Below, piece by piece: positions 16,169 through 23,799 of a stretch of DNA of 64,000 bases. Below the pieces are notes generated by a model that had not been told where the DNA came from, ran no database searches, and saw only the letters and a program-made list of their open reading frames with translations. Every line of letters begins with the position of its first letter. Within the stretch, counting starts at the first letter, position 1. The translations under genes and the position numbers were made by a program. This DNA is from Acidimicrobiia bacterium (GTDB taxonomy: Bacteria > Actinomycetota > Acidimicrobiia > Acidimicrobiales > Poriferisodalaceae): the NCBI GenBank assembly GCA_022821985.1, contig JAJECP010000004.1, forward strand, positions 1-64,000. Direction: 5' to 3'.

Positions 16169-16924
16169 ATGCCGCCAGATGCAGACGAATCCGCGCCCGC
16201 GGCGCGAAGCGTGCACGATCTCGGGGGCGCCTCCGGGTATGGACCGGTGCCTCACGACCCTGATGAGCTGCCGTTTCACGCCGACTGGGAACGGCGTGTG
16301 TTCGGTCTGCTGGGCGCGGTGACAGCTTCGACGGCTCGACGACCGGGCGAGTTCCGCTACGTCCTCGAGCGCTTGGACGCATCCGACTACTTCGACAACG
16401 GCTACTACGGACGCTGGCTCGCAGGCTTCGAGGTGCTGCTCGGCGAATACGGGTTGATCGGTCCAGACGAAGTCAGCAGTGCCGTCGCTCGGCGAGCCAA
16501 CGTGACCCCCGAAGAAGCTGCCGGAGCCTCGCCGGTCCAGCGCGCCGCACCCGTCGCTGCCCGCGATCCGGCCGCGATGCCCCCAGACCGGCCCACGCCG
16601 GAACCACGGCATCGAACCGTCAGGCGAGAGTTGGCAGATCCGCCCCGATTCAGCATCGGCGAGCGCGTCGTCGCTCCAGCATCAGTGCAGCCCGGCCATA
16701 CACGACTGCCCGACTACGTGGCAGGTAAACAGGGCACGGTCACCAAGCTGCATCCGGCGGAAGTGCTGCCCGACAGCACTGCCCACGACCTCGGCGAGCG
16801 GCCACAGCACGTCTATTGCGTGGGCTACGACGCCCAGACGCTGTGGGGTAACGAGGCAGACCCGAATGCGACTGTCCACGTCGACCTGTACGAGTGCTAC
16901 CTGACGGCAGCCGAGGGCGGCTGA
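16169..16924 (+). CDS. nthB: Nitrile hydratase subunit beta
   Basis: About 251 residues from ATG at 16169; an in-frame GTG at 16151 is possible. The N-terminal segment VHDLGGASGYGPV and HADWERRVFGLLGA match the beta subunit's helical domain. ASDYFDNGYYGRWLAGFEVLL is the interface with alpha. The C-terminal SH3-like barrel has PRFSIGERVVA, HTRLPDYVAGKQGTV and VYCVGYDAQTLWG. The middle has a Pro/Ala-rich linker of about 40 residues. With the alpha subunit it forms the heterodimer that hydrates nitriles to amides. It is the first gene of a six-gene operon, 33 nt before alpha. The beta-alpha order is typical of cobalt-type enzymes. No separate activator gene is seen. Confidence 0.9.
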   Translation: MPPDADESAPAARSVHDLGGASGYGPVPHDPDELPFHADWERRVFGLLGAVTASTARRPGEFRYVLERLDASDYFDNGYYGRWLAGFEVLLGEYGLIGPDEVSSAVARRANVTPEEAAGASPVQRAAPVAARDPAAMPPDRPTPEPRHRTVRRELADPPRFSIGERVVAPASVQPGHTRLPDYVAGKQGTVTKLHPAEVLPDSTAHDLGERPQHVYCVGYDAQTLWGNEADPNATVHVDLYECYLTAAEGG

Positions 16925-16957
16925 CGCGATGGCAGCAGGCTGACCAGGGAGGAACCG

Positions 16958-17602
16958 ATGCACGACGACCATGCCGGCGGCAGCAGCCACGGCGATCACG
17001 ACCACCGCAACCGTCACCTTGCATCATCGCCGGAAATCCGCGTCGAGGCGCTGGAAGACCTGCTGGTGGAACGCGGTATCGCCGACCGGGGACGGATCGA
17101 CGCCATCATCGAGCGGTTCGAGCACGACATCAGCCCGATGATCGGCGCCAGATTGGTGGCCCAGGCGTGGCTTGATCCTGGCTTGCGACAGCAGCTGCTG
17201 ATCGACGCCGATGCCGTCTTGGCCGGCATGGACATCCGCGGCGCCGAGATCGAGCACATCGAGGTAAAGGCCAACGAGCCCGGCGTCCACAACGTGGTCG
17301 TCTGCACCCTGTGCTCGTGCTACCCGTGGGCGCTGCTCGGGCTGCCGCCGAACTGGTACAAGAGCCCCGAGTACCGGGCTCGCGTGGTGCGCGAGCCTCG
17401 GTCGGTGCTGGCCGAGATGGGCTTGGAGCTCGACCCGAGCACCGAGGTGCGCGTCTGGGACTCCAGCTCCGAGACCCGGTTCCTGGTGCTGCCGGAGCGG
17501 CCCGCGGGCACTGAGGGATGGCCCGTCGAACGCTTGGCCGATCTGGTGACGAGGGATTCGATGATCGGCGTGGACCGCGCTGCCGATCCCGGCAGCGAGT
17601 AA
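16958..17602 (+). CDS. nthA: Nitrile hydratase subunit alpha, cobalt type
   Basis: A 214-residue catalytic subunit. The metal-binding claw is V-C-T-L-C-S-C-Y-P-W, with Cys116, Cys119, Ser120 and Cys121. Thr at the second position and Tyr after the claw indicate the Co(III) form rather than the Fe form (C-S-L-C-S-C-T). LLGLPPNWYKSPEYRARVVRE and the Arg residues that hold the oxidised cysteines are present. The N-terminus has an unusual His/Asp-rich stretch (HDDHAGGSSHGDHDH) that could bind metal. Thiocyanate hydrolase is a related alternative, but the two-subunit arrangement favours nitrile hydratase. The next gene, 52 nt away, is the UGSC selenoprotein. Confidence 0.92.
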   Translation: MHDDHAGGSSHGDHDHRNRHLASSPEIRVEALEDLLVERGIADRGRIDAIIERFEHDISPMIGARLVAQAWLDPGLRQQLLIDADAVLAGMDIRGAEIEHIEVKANEPGVHNVVVCTLCSCYPWALLGLPPNWYKSPEYRARVVREPRSVLAEMGLELDPSTEVRVWDSSSETRFLVLPERPAGTEGWPVERLADLVTRDSMIGVDRAADPGSE

Positions 17603-17654
17603 ACCTGCGAGCGCACAGCACGCGTGGCTGCCGCGCGGGTGTCAGACTGGACCC

Positions 17655-18194
17655 ATGAGCACCCTCACCTTCCACGATCCGCGAGGCGAGGCCAAGACTG
17701 CGCCTGAGCCCTACACGCTCAGCACACCACTCGATCAGCCGATCACGATCGGCCTGGTCGCCAATGGCTTCCCCGACAGTGTCCGCTTCCTCGACCACGT
17801 CGAGAAGGCGCTGGCCGAACGGCTGCCGTCGGCGTCGTTCAACCGCTACGACAAGGGCGACGCTTCGTCGGTCGTCGGCAAAGGGATGCTCAGCGACATC
17901 AGCGCCGAGTGCGGTGCGGTGATCGCTGCGTACGGCCATTGAGGCAGCTGCACATCTGGCACCGTGCGTGACAGCATCACCACCGCCCGAGCGGGCATCC
18001 CGTCCATTGCGCTCGTCACCGACGCGTTCTGGCCCCAGGGCGACTTCGTGGCCAACGCCACCGGCATGCCGACCGTTCCCCGTGTCCGCCTGCCGCACCC
18101 GGTAGCGGGCAGCGGCGAGGACAACATGGCCAAGGTTGCCGCCGACATCGCGCCGCAGATCATCGCGATCCTGACCGGCGCCGCTGCCAACTAG
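17655..18194 (+). CDS. UGSC-family selenoprotein (in-frame TGA = selenocysteine)
   Basis: One continuous 179-residue protein interrupted by a TGA at 17940-17942. The sequence around it reads G-A-V-I-A-A-Y-G-H-U-G-S-C-T-S-G-T-V, so the TGA is Sec96 and the partner is Cys99, exactly the U-G-S-C motif that names the family. Upstream are PITIGLVANGFPDSVRFLDH and FNRYDKGDASS. Downstream are RDSITTARAGIPSIALVTDA and the C-terminal ADIAPQIIAIL, all of which continue in frame to TAG at 18194. The fold resembles the glycine/sarcosine/betaine reductase B-type redox proteins. No frameshift is needed. A hairpin just after the TGA may be a SECIS. It is encoded between nitrile hydratase and a large partner gene 7 nt downstream, so it should act on the same substrate or redox path. 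Reading 17655-17942 as a complete 95-residue protein would be an error. Confidence 0.88.
17947..17975 (+). promoter_or_regulatory. Possible bacterial SECIS hairpin after the UGSC-gene TGA
   Basis: GCTGCAC (17947-17953) can pair with GTG (17968-17970) and CAGC (17972-17975) with one bulged A at 17971, enclosing a 14-nt apical part that contains CTGG. It starts 4 nt after the TGA, where bacterial SECIS elements lie. The structure is only moderately strong and could be chance in GC-rich coding sequence. Confidence 0.35.
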
Positions 18195-18201
18195 ACCAGC
18201 C

Positions 18202-19326
18202 GTGACACTGCTGGAGGCCCGCAGCGAGGCCGACGCGCTCGAGCAGCTTCACGCGCTCGGGCTCACCGACGGCCTGCCGGTCGTGATCCCCACGCCGGAG
18301 CGGGTGGCGATGATGGCGCTCGCCACCGGGCTCGACCCCGATCTCGAACTGGGCGTCATGGGACCCGCGCACGGCGTGGCGAGCGTGGAGAAGGTGGCCA
18401 CCGCTGCGGTGATGGCCGGCTGCCTGCCCGACCACATTCCCGTCGTGGTGGCCGCCGTGCGGGCGGTGTGCCAGCCCGAGTTCGACCTCACCGAGATGCA
18501 GAGCACCACCCACTGCACCGCGCCGCTCATCGTGGTGTGCGGGCCGGCACGGCACCAGTGCGGCGAGGTGGCGTCGGGATTCGGAGCGCTCGGGCCCGGC
18601 CATCGTGCCAACGCTTCGATCGGCCGGGCGCTGCGGCTGGCGATGATGAACATCGGCGGAGCCCGGCCCGGCGTGTCGGACATGGCGCTGCACGGCCATC
18701 CCGGCAAGTTCACCTACTGCCTCGCCGAGGACACCGAGAACAGCCCGTTCGCGCCGCTGCACACCGCCTACGGCTACGCCGAAGATGACAGCGCCGTGGT
18801 GGTGGTCGGTGCCGAGGCGCCGCATTCGACGATCTTCACCGGCGATGCCGACGATCCCGAATCGGCCAGCCGGCTGCTGAACGTGATTGCTGCCGTCATG
18901 GCCAACCCGGGCAGCAACAACGCCCACCTGCGACACGGTGCCGTCACCGTGATCATGAATCCCGATCACACGACGGTGTTGGCTCGCGCCGGGCTGACCC
19001 GCGAGGACATTCAGGCCGAGCTGGCTGCCCGCGCAACCAATACCGCGGCCACGCTCGCCCATGTCGGGTCGGCCTTCTACCTCGACCGGGATGGCCCGCC
19101 TGATGAGCCGGTCCCGATCCTGAAAGACCCCAGCAGGATCGTGGTGTTCCAGGCGGGCGGCTCGGGTCTCTACACGATGGTGATGCCGTCGTGGTGCGCC
19201 GGCCCTCACCAGAACCCAGTCGTCCATGCCGAGATCGATCTGGACCAAGCGTGCGAGGTGCCTTGGGCCGATGCTCTCGGCATCGGCCAACCAGACACAG
19301 CCGATGTTTCAGGAGGAGCTGCCTGA
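18202..19326 (+). CDS. Large conserved partner of the UGSC selenoprotein
   Basis: A 374-residue soluble protein from a GTG 7 nt after the selenoprotein stop. I cannot name a biochemical family. Recognisable conserved-looking segments are [17 protein letters not shown] near the start, [40 protein letters not shown] with three cysteines around residues 108-121, and [19 protein letters not shown]. From memory, proteins with a T-D-G-L-P-V-V-x-P-T opening accompany or are fused to UGSC domains; I cannot check this here. The tight spacing argues for a complex with the selenoprotein. Its cysteines could receive or deliver electrons. The stop overlaps the MaoC start (TGATG). Confidence 0.6.
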   Translation: MTLLEARSEADALEQLHALGLTDGLPVVIPTPERVAMMALATGLDPDLELGVMGPAHGVASVEKVATAAVMAGCLPDHIPVVVAAVRAVCQPEFDLTEMQSTTHCTAPLIVVCGPARHQCGEVASGFGALGPGHRANASIGRALRLAMMNIGGARPGVSDMALHGHPGKFTYCLAEDTENSPFAPLHTAYGYAEDDSAVVVVGAEAPHSTIFTGDADDPESASRLLNVIAAVMANPGSNNAHLRHGAVTVIMNPDHTTVLARAGLTREDIQAELAARATNTAATLAHVGSAFYLDRDGPPDEPVPILKDPSRIVVFQAGGSGLYTMVMPSWCAGPHQNPVVHAEIDLDQACEVPWADALGIGQPDTADVSGGAA

Positions 19327-19820
19327 TGAGCGATGCGCCCCGCCCACACGGCGGACGGTGGTTCGAAGAGCTGACGCCGGGTCTGGTGATCCATCATCGA
19401 CTGCGCCGCACGATCACCGAGGCCGACAACGTCATGTTCACCACCATGACGATGAACCCGGCGGCCCTGCATCTCGACTTTGAGTACGCACGCACCGAGA
19501 CCCAGTTCGGCAAGCCGCTCGTGAACTCGATGTTCACAGCCGCGGTAGTGGTCGGCATCTCGGTCCACGAGACCACCCACGGCACCACCGTGGCCAACCT
19601 CGGCTTCGAGCGGATGGACTTCCCTGCTCCCGTCTTCCACGGCGACACGCTGCGCGTCGAGAGCGAAGTGGTCTCGGCACGCCCGTCCAAGAGCAAGCCC
19701 GACCAGGGCATCATCCTGTTCGAGCACCGCGCCTACAACCAGGACGACACGCTGGTCGCCATCATGCGCCGCAACGCCCTCATGTGGCGCCAGCCGGCGG
19801 AAGCCGAGACCGGCGCCTGA
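19326..19820 (+). CDS. MaoC-family (hotdog-fold) dehydratase
   Basis: A 164-residue MaoC-like protein whose ATG overlaps the previous stop by one base. The R-hydratase motif is visible as [13 protein letters not shown], supplying the Asp/His-type catalytic pair; [11 protein letters not shown] and [18 protein letters not shown] complete the hotdog fold. It resembles mesaconyl-CoA hydratase and related acyl-CoA dehydratases, which add water to an enoyl-CoA. As the fifth gene of the nitrile hydratase/selenoprotein operon, it suggests that the nitrile-derived acid or amide is processed as a CoA ester. Confidence 0.82.
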   Translation: MSDAPRPHGGRWFEELTPGLVIHHRLRRTITEADNVMFTTMTMNPAALHLDFEYARTETQFGKPLVNSMFTAAVVVGISVHETTHGTTVANLGFERMDFPAPVFHGDTLRVESEVVSARPSKSKPDQGIILFEHRAYNQDDTLVAIMRRNALMWRQPAEAETGA

Positions 19821-19867
19821 ACACCCTGGAGGGCAGCGGCGTCGTCGCGCGTGCATCCTTGACCGCC

Positions 19868-20887
19868 GTGAGCCCCGGCCCCGCGCCCGATCCCATCGCA
19901 CTGCGGCGCGACGCGCAGCAGCTCGCGGACCAGGTGCTGTTCGAGCGTGCCTTGGACGTGGACGAGGCGGGCGAGGTTCCCGGGCACAATCTGGACCTGT
20001 TCCGTGACGCTGGGCTGTACGGACTGTGGACGCCGACCGACGTGGGTGGCTGCGGATTCGACGAGCTCGAGCGACTGCCGATTCTCGAAGCGCTGGCGGG
20101 CGGCTGCCTCACGACGGCGTTCGTGTGGGCGCAGCACGGGGGCGGCTCGGCGAACGCCGCGCGGATGCCAGCCGGATCGCCGCTGCATGAGCGCTGGGCT
20201 CAGGCGCTCGCCACCGGCGCGCAGCGCAGCGGTGTGGCGTTCGCCCATGTGCTGCGGCCCGAGCCGTGCCTGTTCGCCGAGCGCTCCGGTGGTGGCTGGT
20301 ATCTGCGTGGCGTCGCACCGTTCGTCACCGGGTGGGGTCACATCGACGCAGTGCTGGTTGCCGCTCACGAGGCCGACCGGCTCGTGTGGATGCTCATCCC
20401 GGCCACCGAGGAGCCCACGCTGACATCGCGCCGGCTGCGGCTTGCCGCAGTGGACTCGTCGGTGACCGTGGAGCTGCACTTCGACGGGCACCCCGTCGGC
20501 GACGACGAGGTGGTGGAGGTCATCGACTACAGCAACTGGCTGTCGTTCTACCGCCAAGGCCTGCGAACCAACGGCGCCCTCATGCTGGGCGTGGCATCCC
20601 GCGCACTCAAGCTTTTCGGGCCCTCGCCACTGGATGCCAAGCTGGACGCGGCTCGCAGCGCGCTCTACGCGGCCGAGGTCGACGAGATGCCCGAACGCCG
20701 CGCGCAGGTCGGACATGTGGGCATCCGGGCAACCAGCGCGCTTGTCTCATCGGTCGGCGGCCGAGCGATCACGCTCGCCCATCATGCCCAGCGACTCGCC
20801 CGAGAAGCGCTGTTTCTGCTCGTCCAGGGCCAGACCGCCGAGATCCGGGCAGGCCACCTGCGCCGCCTCGGCGCCACCGACAGCTAG
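19868..20887 (+). CDS. Acyl-CoA dehydrogenase-like flavoprotein
   Basis: About 339 residues from a GTG at 19868; an earlier in-frame start would overlap the MaoC gene. The N-terminal domain (LADQVLFERALDVDEAGEVP, FRDAGLYGLWTPTDVGGCGF) and beta domain (RSGVAFAHVLRPEPCLFAER, GWYLRGVAPFVTGWGHIDAV) follow the family. The C-terminal part is shorter than in standard enzymes and lacks the usual GGGTSEVQR-type closing motif, having AREALFLLVQGQTAEIRAGH instead. It may be a divergent oxidase or monooxygenase of the same fold. It is the last gene of the operon, followed by a 184-nt gap. Confidence 0.72.
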   Translation: MSPGPAPDPIALRRDAQQLADQVLFERALDVDEAGEVPGHNLDLFRDAGLYGLWTPTDVGGCGFDELERLPILEALAGGCLTTAFVWAQHGGGSANAARMPAGSPLHERWAQALATGAQRSGVAFAHVLRPEPCLFAERSGGGWYLRGVAPFVTGWGHIDAVLVAAHEADRLVWMLIPATEEPTLTSRRLRLAAVDSSVTVELHFDGHPVGDDEVVEVIDYSNWLSFYRQGLRTNGALMLGVASRALKLFGPSPLDAKLDAARSALYAAEVDEMPERRAQVGHVGIRATSALVSSVGGRAITLAHHAQRLAREALFLLVQGQTAEIRAGHLRRLGATDS

Positions 20888-21004
20888 AGCACTCGCACGC
20901 CGCTCCACGGCGTACGAGCAGTGCGTTCCCCGCTGCACCACGGGTTGAGCTGCTTGACCGCACGCGACGCGGGGATTCGCACTTGCTTCTCAGGCTGATC
21001 TGAG

Positions 21005-21054
21005 GGTTCTCACAGGTTCGGTCGTCATCTTCTGGTGTGTCCATACAGGCACAC
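21005..21054 (+). promoter_or_regulatory. Promoter region with possible OmpR-type operator
   Basis: Direct repeats GGTTC at 21005-21009 and 21015-21019 (10-bp period) fit binding by an OmpR/PhoB-family dimer. An inverted repeat GTGTG (21035-21039)/CACAC (21050-21054) flanks a CATACA sequence that could be the -10 region. An AGGAG ribosome site precedes the ATG at 21072. The adjacent response regulator is the obvious candidate to bind here. Confidence 0.35.
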
Positions 21055-21071
21055 CCGAGAGGAGCACGGAC

Positions 21072-21617
21072 ATGATCACCCGACCCGACGGCCGCAGCGA
21101 GGCGGCCGAACGACATCCCCCGCCACGCGGGCGACGATGGTCGCTGCTGGCCTGGGCGCTCGCCACGCTGCTGGGCATCGCTGCGGCGTTCACCTTCAGC
21201 ACCGGCGCGGCATCTGCGCAGGCGTCTGGCACGAGCGTCGACATACAGCAGGGCCAGATGCTCGACGATGACCCGCTGCACGACGGCCACGAAGAGGAAC
21301 CCGGCACCGAAGGCCACGACGGGCACGAGCTCCACGGCGACGACAGCGACCATGACGGCGACGACGAGTGCGATCACGAGCATGAGGATGACCCGCTGCA
21401 CGACGGCCACGAAGAGGAGCCCGGCACCGAGGGCCACGACGGGCACGAGCTCCACGGCGACGACAGCGACGATGAGTGCGGTCACGATGACGGCCACGAG
21501 CATGACGATGATCCGCTGCACGACGGCCACGAGGAAGAGCCCGGCACCGAGGGCCACGACGGGCACGAGCTCGACGGCGACGACAGCGACCACGACGACG
21601 GTCACGGCCACCACTAG
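21072..21617 (+). CDS. Secreted His/Asp/Glu-rich repeat protein, likely metal binding
   Basis: A 181-residue exported protein with no recognised family. The N-terminus has R-G-R-R-W followed by a hydrophobic core (LLAWALATLLGIAAAFTF) and a cleavage-like GAASAQA. The mature part is almost entirely His, Asp, Glu and Gly. It has three copies of a 28-residue unit (DDPLHDGHEEEPGTEGHDGH then ELHGDDSD) at an exact 40-residue period, separated by variable His/Asp/Cys-containing linkers (DECDHEHE, DECGHDDGHEHD). This composition suits binding of Zn, Ni, Cu or Ca. It converges on a two-component system whose regulator could control it. The mature protein is very acidic and probably unstructured without metal. 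Confidence 0.75.
   Translation: MITRPDGRSEAAERHPPPRGRRWSLLAWALATLLGIAAAFTFSTGAASAQASGTSVDIQQGQMLDDDPLHDGHEEEPGTEGHDGHELHGDDSDHDGDDECDHEHEDDPLHDGHEEEPGTEGHDGHELHGDDSDDECGHDDGHEHDDDPLHDGHEEEPGTEGHDGHELDGDDSDHDDGHGHH
21267..21590 (+). repeat. Three 84-bp direct repeats at exact 120-bp period
   Basis: Units at 21267-21350, 21387-21470 and 21507-21590 differ at only a few bases (GATGACCCGCTGCACGACGG is the opening of the first two; the third has GATGATCCG). The spacers are 36 bp and diverged. The near-identity at DNA level implies recent duplication or gene conversion, and copy number may vary between strains. Confidence 0.85.
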
Positions 21618-21659
21618 GGAGGAACAGCCACCACGCACCTGACCGGCCACACAAGCGGG

Positions 21660-23072
21660 TCAGCGAGGTTCCCCACCTCGCTGGCCTGCTTCGGCGCGTT
21701 GCGGCAGGCGAATCGTCACCGTGGTGCCCCTGCCCAACTCGCTCTCGATCCTCAGCGCGCCGTCATGCCTGGTGATGATCGAATCGGCGATGGCGAGCCC
21801 GAGGCCGCTGCCTCCGTGGCCGCTCGTGCGGGCGGCATCGGCGCGGTAGAAGCGCTCGGTCAGCCGGGGCAGGTCAGCCGCATCGATGCCGCTGCCCGTG
21901 TCGGCCACCACGACGACGGCATCCGGGCCGTCGGTGGAGATCCGCAGGGCGACAGATGCGCTGTCGTCGGTGTGGACCAAGGCGTTGCGGACGATGTTGC
22001 CGAAAGCCTGATGGAGCCGGTCGGCGTCTGCGAGCACGATCAGCTCGTCGGGCGCCTCAAGCCGCAGCGACCGCTCCGGGTCGGTCGCCTGGGTGTCGGT
22101 GATGAGATCGCGCGCCACTGCCACGAGGTCGACGTCCTGGCGCACCCACGCAGCCTCCTGGTCGAGCAGGGCAAGGTCCGCCATGTCGTCGATCAGACGC
22201 GCCATGCGTTCGGCTTCCTGCTCGGTGCGCCGCAGCGCATCCTCACGCGCTTCGGCTTCGGTGAATGCGCCGATCCGATGGAGCTCGTTGAAGCCCCGGA
22301 TCGTCGTGAGCGGTGTCCGCAGCTCGTGCGATGCATCGGCGATGAAACGTCGGAGTTCTGCTTCGGCTGCTTCCCGGCGTGCCACGGCCGATTCGATCGA
22401 GCCCGCCATGGAGTTGAAGGCGCGCGCCATATCGGCGGCTTCGGTGCGCGAGCCGTTTGACTCCGGCAGCCGGACGCTCAGGTCGCCGGCCCCGAGGCCC
22501 CGGGCGGATGCGGCAGTGTCCTTCAGCGGCCGCACACCGAGGCGGATGACCCACCAGCCGACCGCTCCGAGCACCAGACTCGCGGCAACGAGCCCCGCGA
22601 GCCCGATCCATCTCAGCCACGAGACGATCTCGGCCACGCCGGTCAGCGGGAGCGCCCGGATCAGATGCCCGCCATCTGCTTCCATCACCAGCACCCGGTA
22701 GCGCCCGTTCGCCCCGTCCAGCGTGAAGGGCACCCCGACCTCGGCCGCCGCGATCCGCGGCAGATCACGCTCGATATCGGGGCCCAGCGCAACGCCTGTG
22801 GGATCGGAGATGTCGACGAGCTGCCCATCGGCCCTCAACAGCGCCTCGAAGGGGTCCGAGAAATGGCTGTGCACGTGCTGCAGGTGGTCGTCGTGGAAGT
22901 CGTCCTCAACGCCGTCGTCGGCGTGGGAGAAATTGTCACGCAGCTCGTCGTCGAACTGCGAGATCAGCCCGACGCGCAGCAGCATCAGCATCGCAATACC
23001 TAGCGCTGCGACCGCGACGCCGATGATGACGAGCGCGCTGACCACCCGCGCCCGGAGCGTGAGATTCCTCAC
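21660..23072 (-). CDS. Sensor histidine kinase
   Basis: About 470 residues from a GTG at 23072; the longer open frame to 23327 overlaps the response regulator and is rejected. The order is membrane helix (about 10-32), extracytoplasmic sensor loop, second helix (about 165-190), HAMP, HisKA and HATPase. The phospho-accepting His is near residue 249 in DASHELRTPLTTIRGF. The ATP-binding boxes are NIVRNALVHTD, DTGSGID and GHGGSGLGLAI. The sensor loop contains FSHADDGVEDDFHDDHLQHV and HSHFSDPF, a His/Asp cluster that looks like a metal-binding site and echoes the composition of the neighbouring secreted protein. The start overlaps the regulator stop (GTGA), so they are coupled. Confidence 0.9.
   Translation of the reverse strand: MRNLTLRARVVSALVIIGVAVAALGIAMLMLLRVGLISQFDDELRDNFSHADDGVEDDFHDDHLQHVHSHFSDPFEALLRADGQLVDISDPTGVALGPDIERDLPRIAAAEVGVPFTLDGANGRYRVLVMEADGGHLIRALPLTGVAEIVSWLRWIGLAGLVAASLVLGAVGWWVIRLGVRPLKDTAASARGLGAGDLSVRLPESNGSRTEAADMARAFNSMAGSIESAVARREAAEAELRRFIADASHELRTPLTTIRGFNELHRIGAFTEAEAREDALRRTEQEAERMARLIDDMADLALLDQEAAWVRQDVDLVAVARDLITDTQATDPERSLRLEAPDELIVLADADRLHQAFGNIVRNALVHTDDSASVALRISTDGPDAVVVVADTGSGIDAADLPRLTERFYRADAARTSGHGGSGLGLAIADSIITRHDGALRIESELGRGTTVTIRLPQRAEAGQRGGEPR
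21661..21683. terminator. Hairpin between convergent genes
   Basis: CAGCGAGG (21661-21668) pairs perfectly with CCTCGCTG (21676-21683) around a 7-nt loop. It covers the histidine kinase stop and lies 43 nt past the His-rich gene stop, so it could terminate transcription from the left. There is no clear T tract. Confidence 0.45.
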
Positions 23073-23752
23073 GTCTCCACTCGCATCACATACCCGAATC
23101 CCCGCACCGTGTGGATCAGCTTCGGGCCACCGATCTCGATCTTGCGCCGCAGGTAGCTGATGTACGTCTCGGCGACGCTGGCCCGGCCGCCGAAGTCGTA
23201 CTCCCAGACATGTTCCAGCAGTTGCGCTTTCGACAGCACACGGCCTGCGTTTGTCATCAGGCAGACCAGCAGGCGGAACTCGGTCGGCGACAGCGAGATG
23301 TCCACCTCGCCGCGGCGCACCGTGCATGCATCGAGATCCACAACGAGATCGTCAAGCTCCAGGTGAGCGGGACCGACCTTGGGTGCGATGCGCCGGAAGA
23401 TCGCCTCGATCCGGGCGATGAGCTCGTCGAGGTTGAACGGCTTGGGCAGGTAGTCGTCTGCGCCGAGCGACAGTCCGCGGACTCGATCGCTCACGTCGTC
23501 CCGTGCGCTGAGCAGCAGCACCGGCGTTGCGTCGTCGCGAGATCGAAGGCTGCGCAGCACTTCCAGCCCGTCGGGCCGGGGAATGGTGATGTCGAGCACG
23601 ACGAGATCGGGCCGCTCCTCGGTCACTGCTGCCAGTGCCTCACGGCCGTTGACCGCCTCGGTCACTTCGAAGCCGTAGTGGCGAAGCGCGGCAGCCAGCA
23701 TGACGCGCAGGTTCTCCTCGTCGTCGACGACGAGCAAGGATCGAGCCGCCAC
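23069..23752 (-). CDS. OmpR/PhoB-family response regulator
   Basis: About 227 residues from a GTG at 23752; the frame continues upstream into the SMP-30 gene region as a shadow. The receiver domain has the acidic pair DDE at 10-12, the phospho-accepting Asp54 in LVVLDITIPRPDG and the switch lysine in LPKPF. The C-terminal winged helix has SLSPTEFRLLVCLMTNAGRV and ASVAETYISYLRRKIEIGG with the HTVRGFGYVMR ending. It is phosphorylated by the coupled kinase and likely regulates the His-rich secreted protein and itself. Confidence 0.92.
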   Translation of the reverse strand: MAARSLLVVDDEENLRVMLAAALRHYGFEVTEAVNGREALAAVTEERPDLVVLDITIPRPDGLEVLRSLRSRDDATPVLLLSARDDVSDRVRGLSLGADDYLPKPFNLDELIARIEAIFRRIAPKVGPAHLELDDLVVDLDACTVRRGEVDISLSPTEFRLLVCLMTNAGRVLSKAQLLEHVWEYDFGGRASVAETYISYLRRKIEIGGPKLIHTVRGFGYVMRVET

Positions 23753-23799
23753 GACGCCAGTGTCGCAGCCGTTCCTCAGAATTCGCTGTGAGTCTGCGA

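Noticed and set aside
17655-17942. A complete 95-residue protein ending at TGA
   Set aside because: The frame continues with the C-terminal half of the UGSC family and the TGA is at the Sec position.
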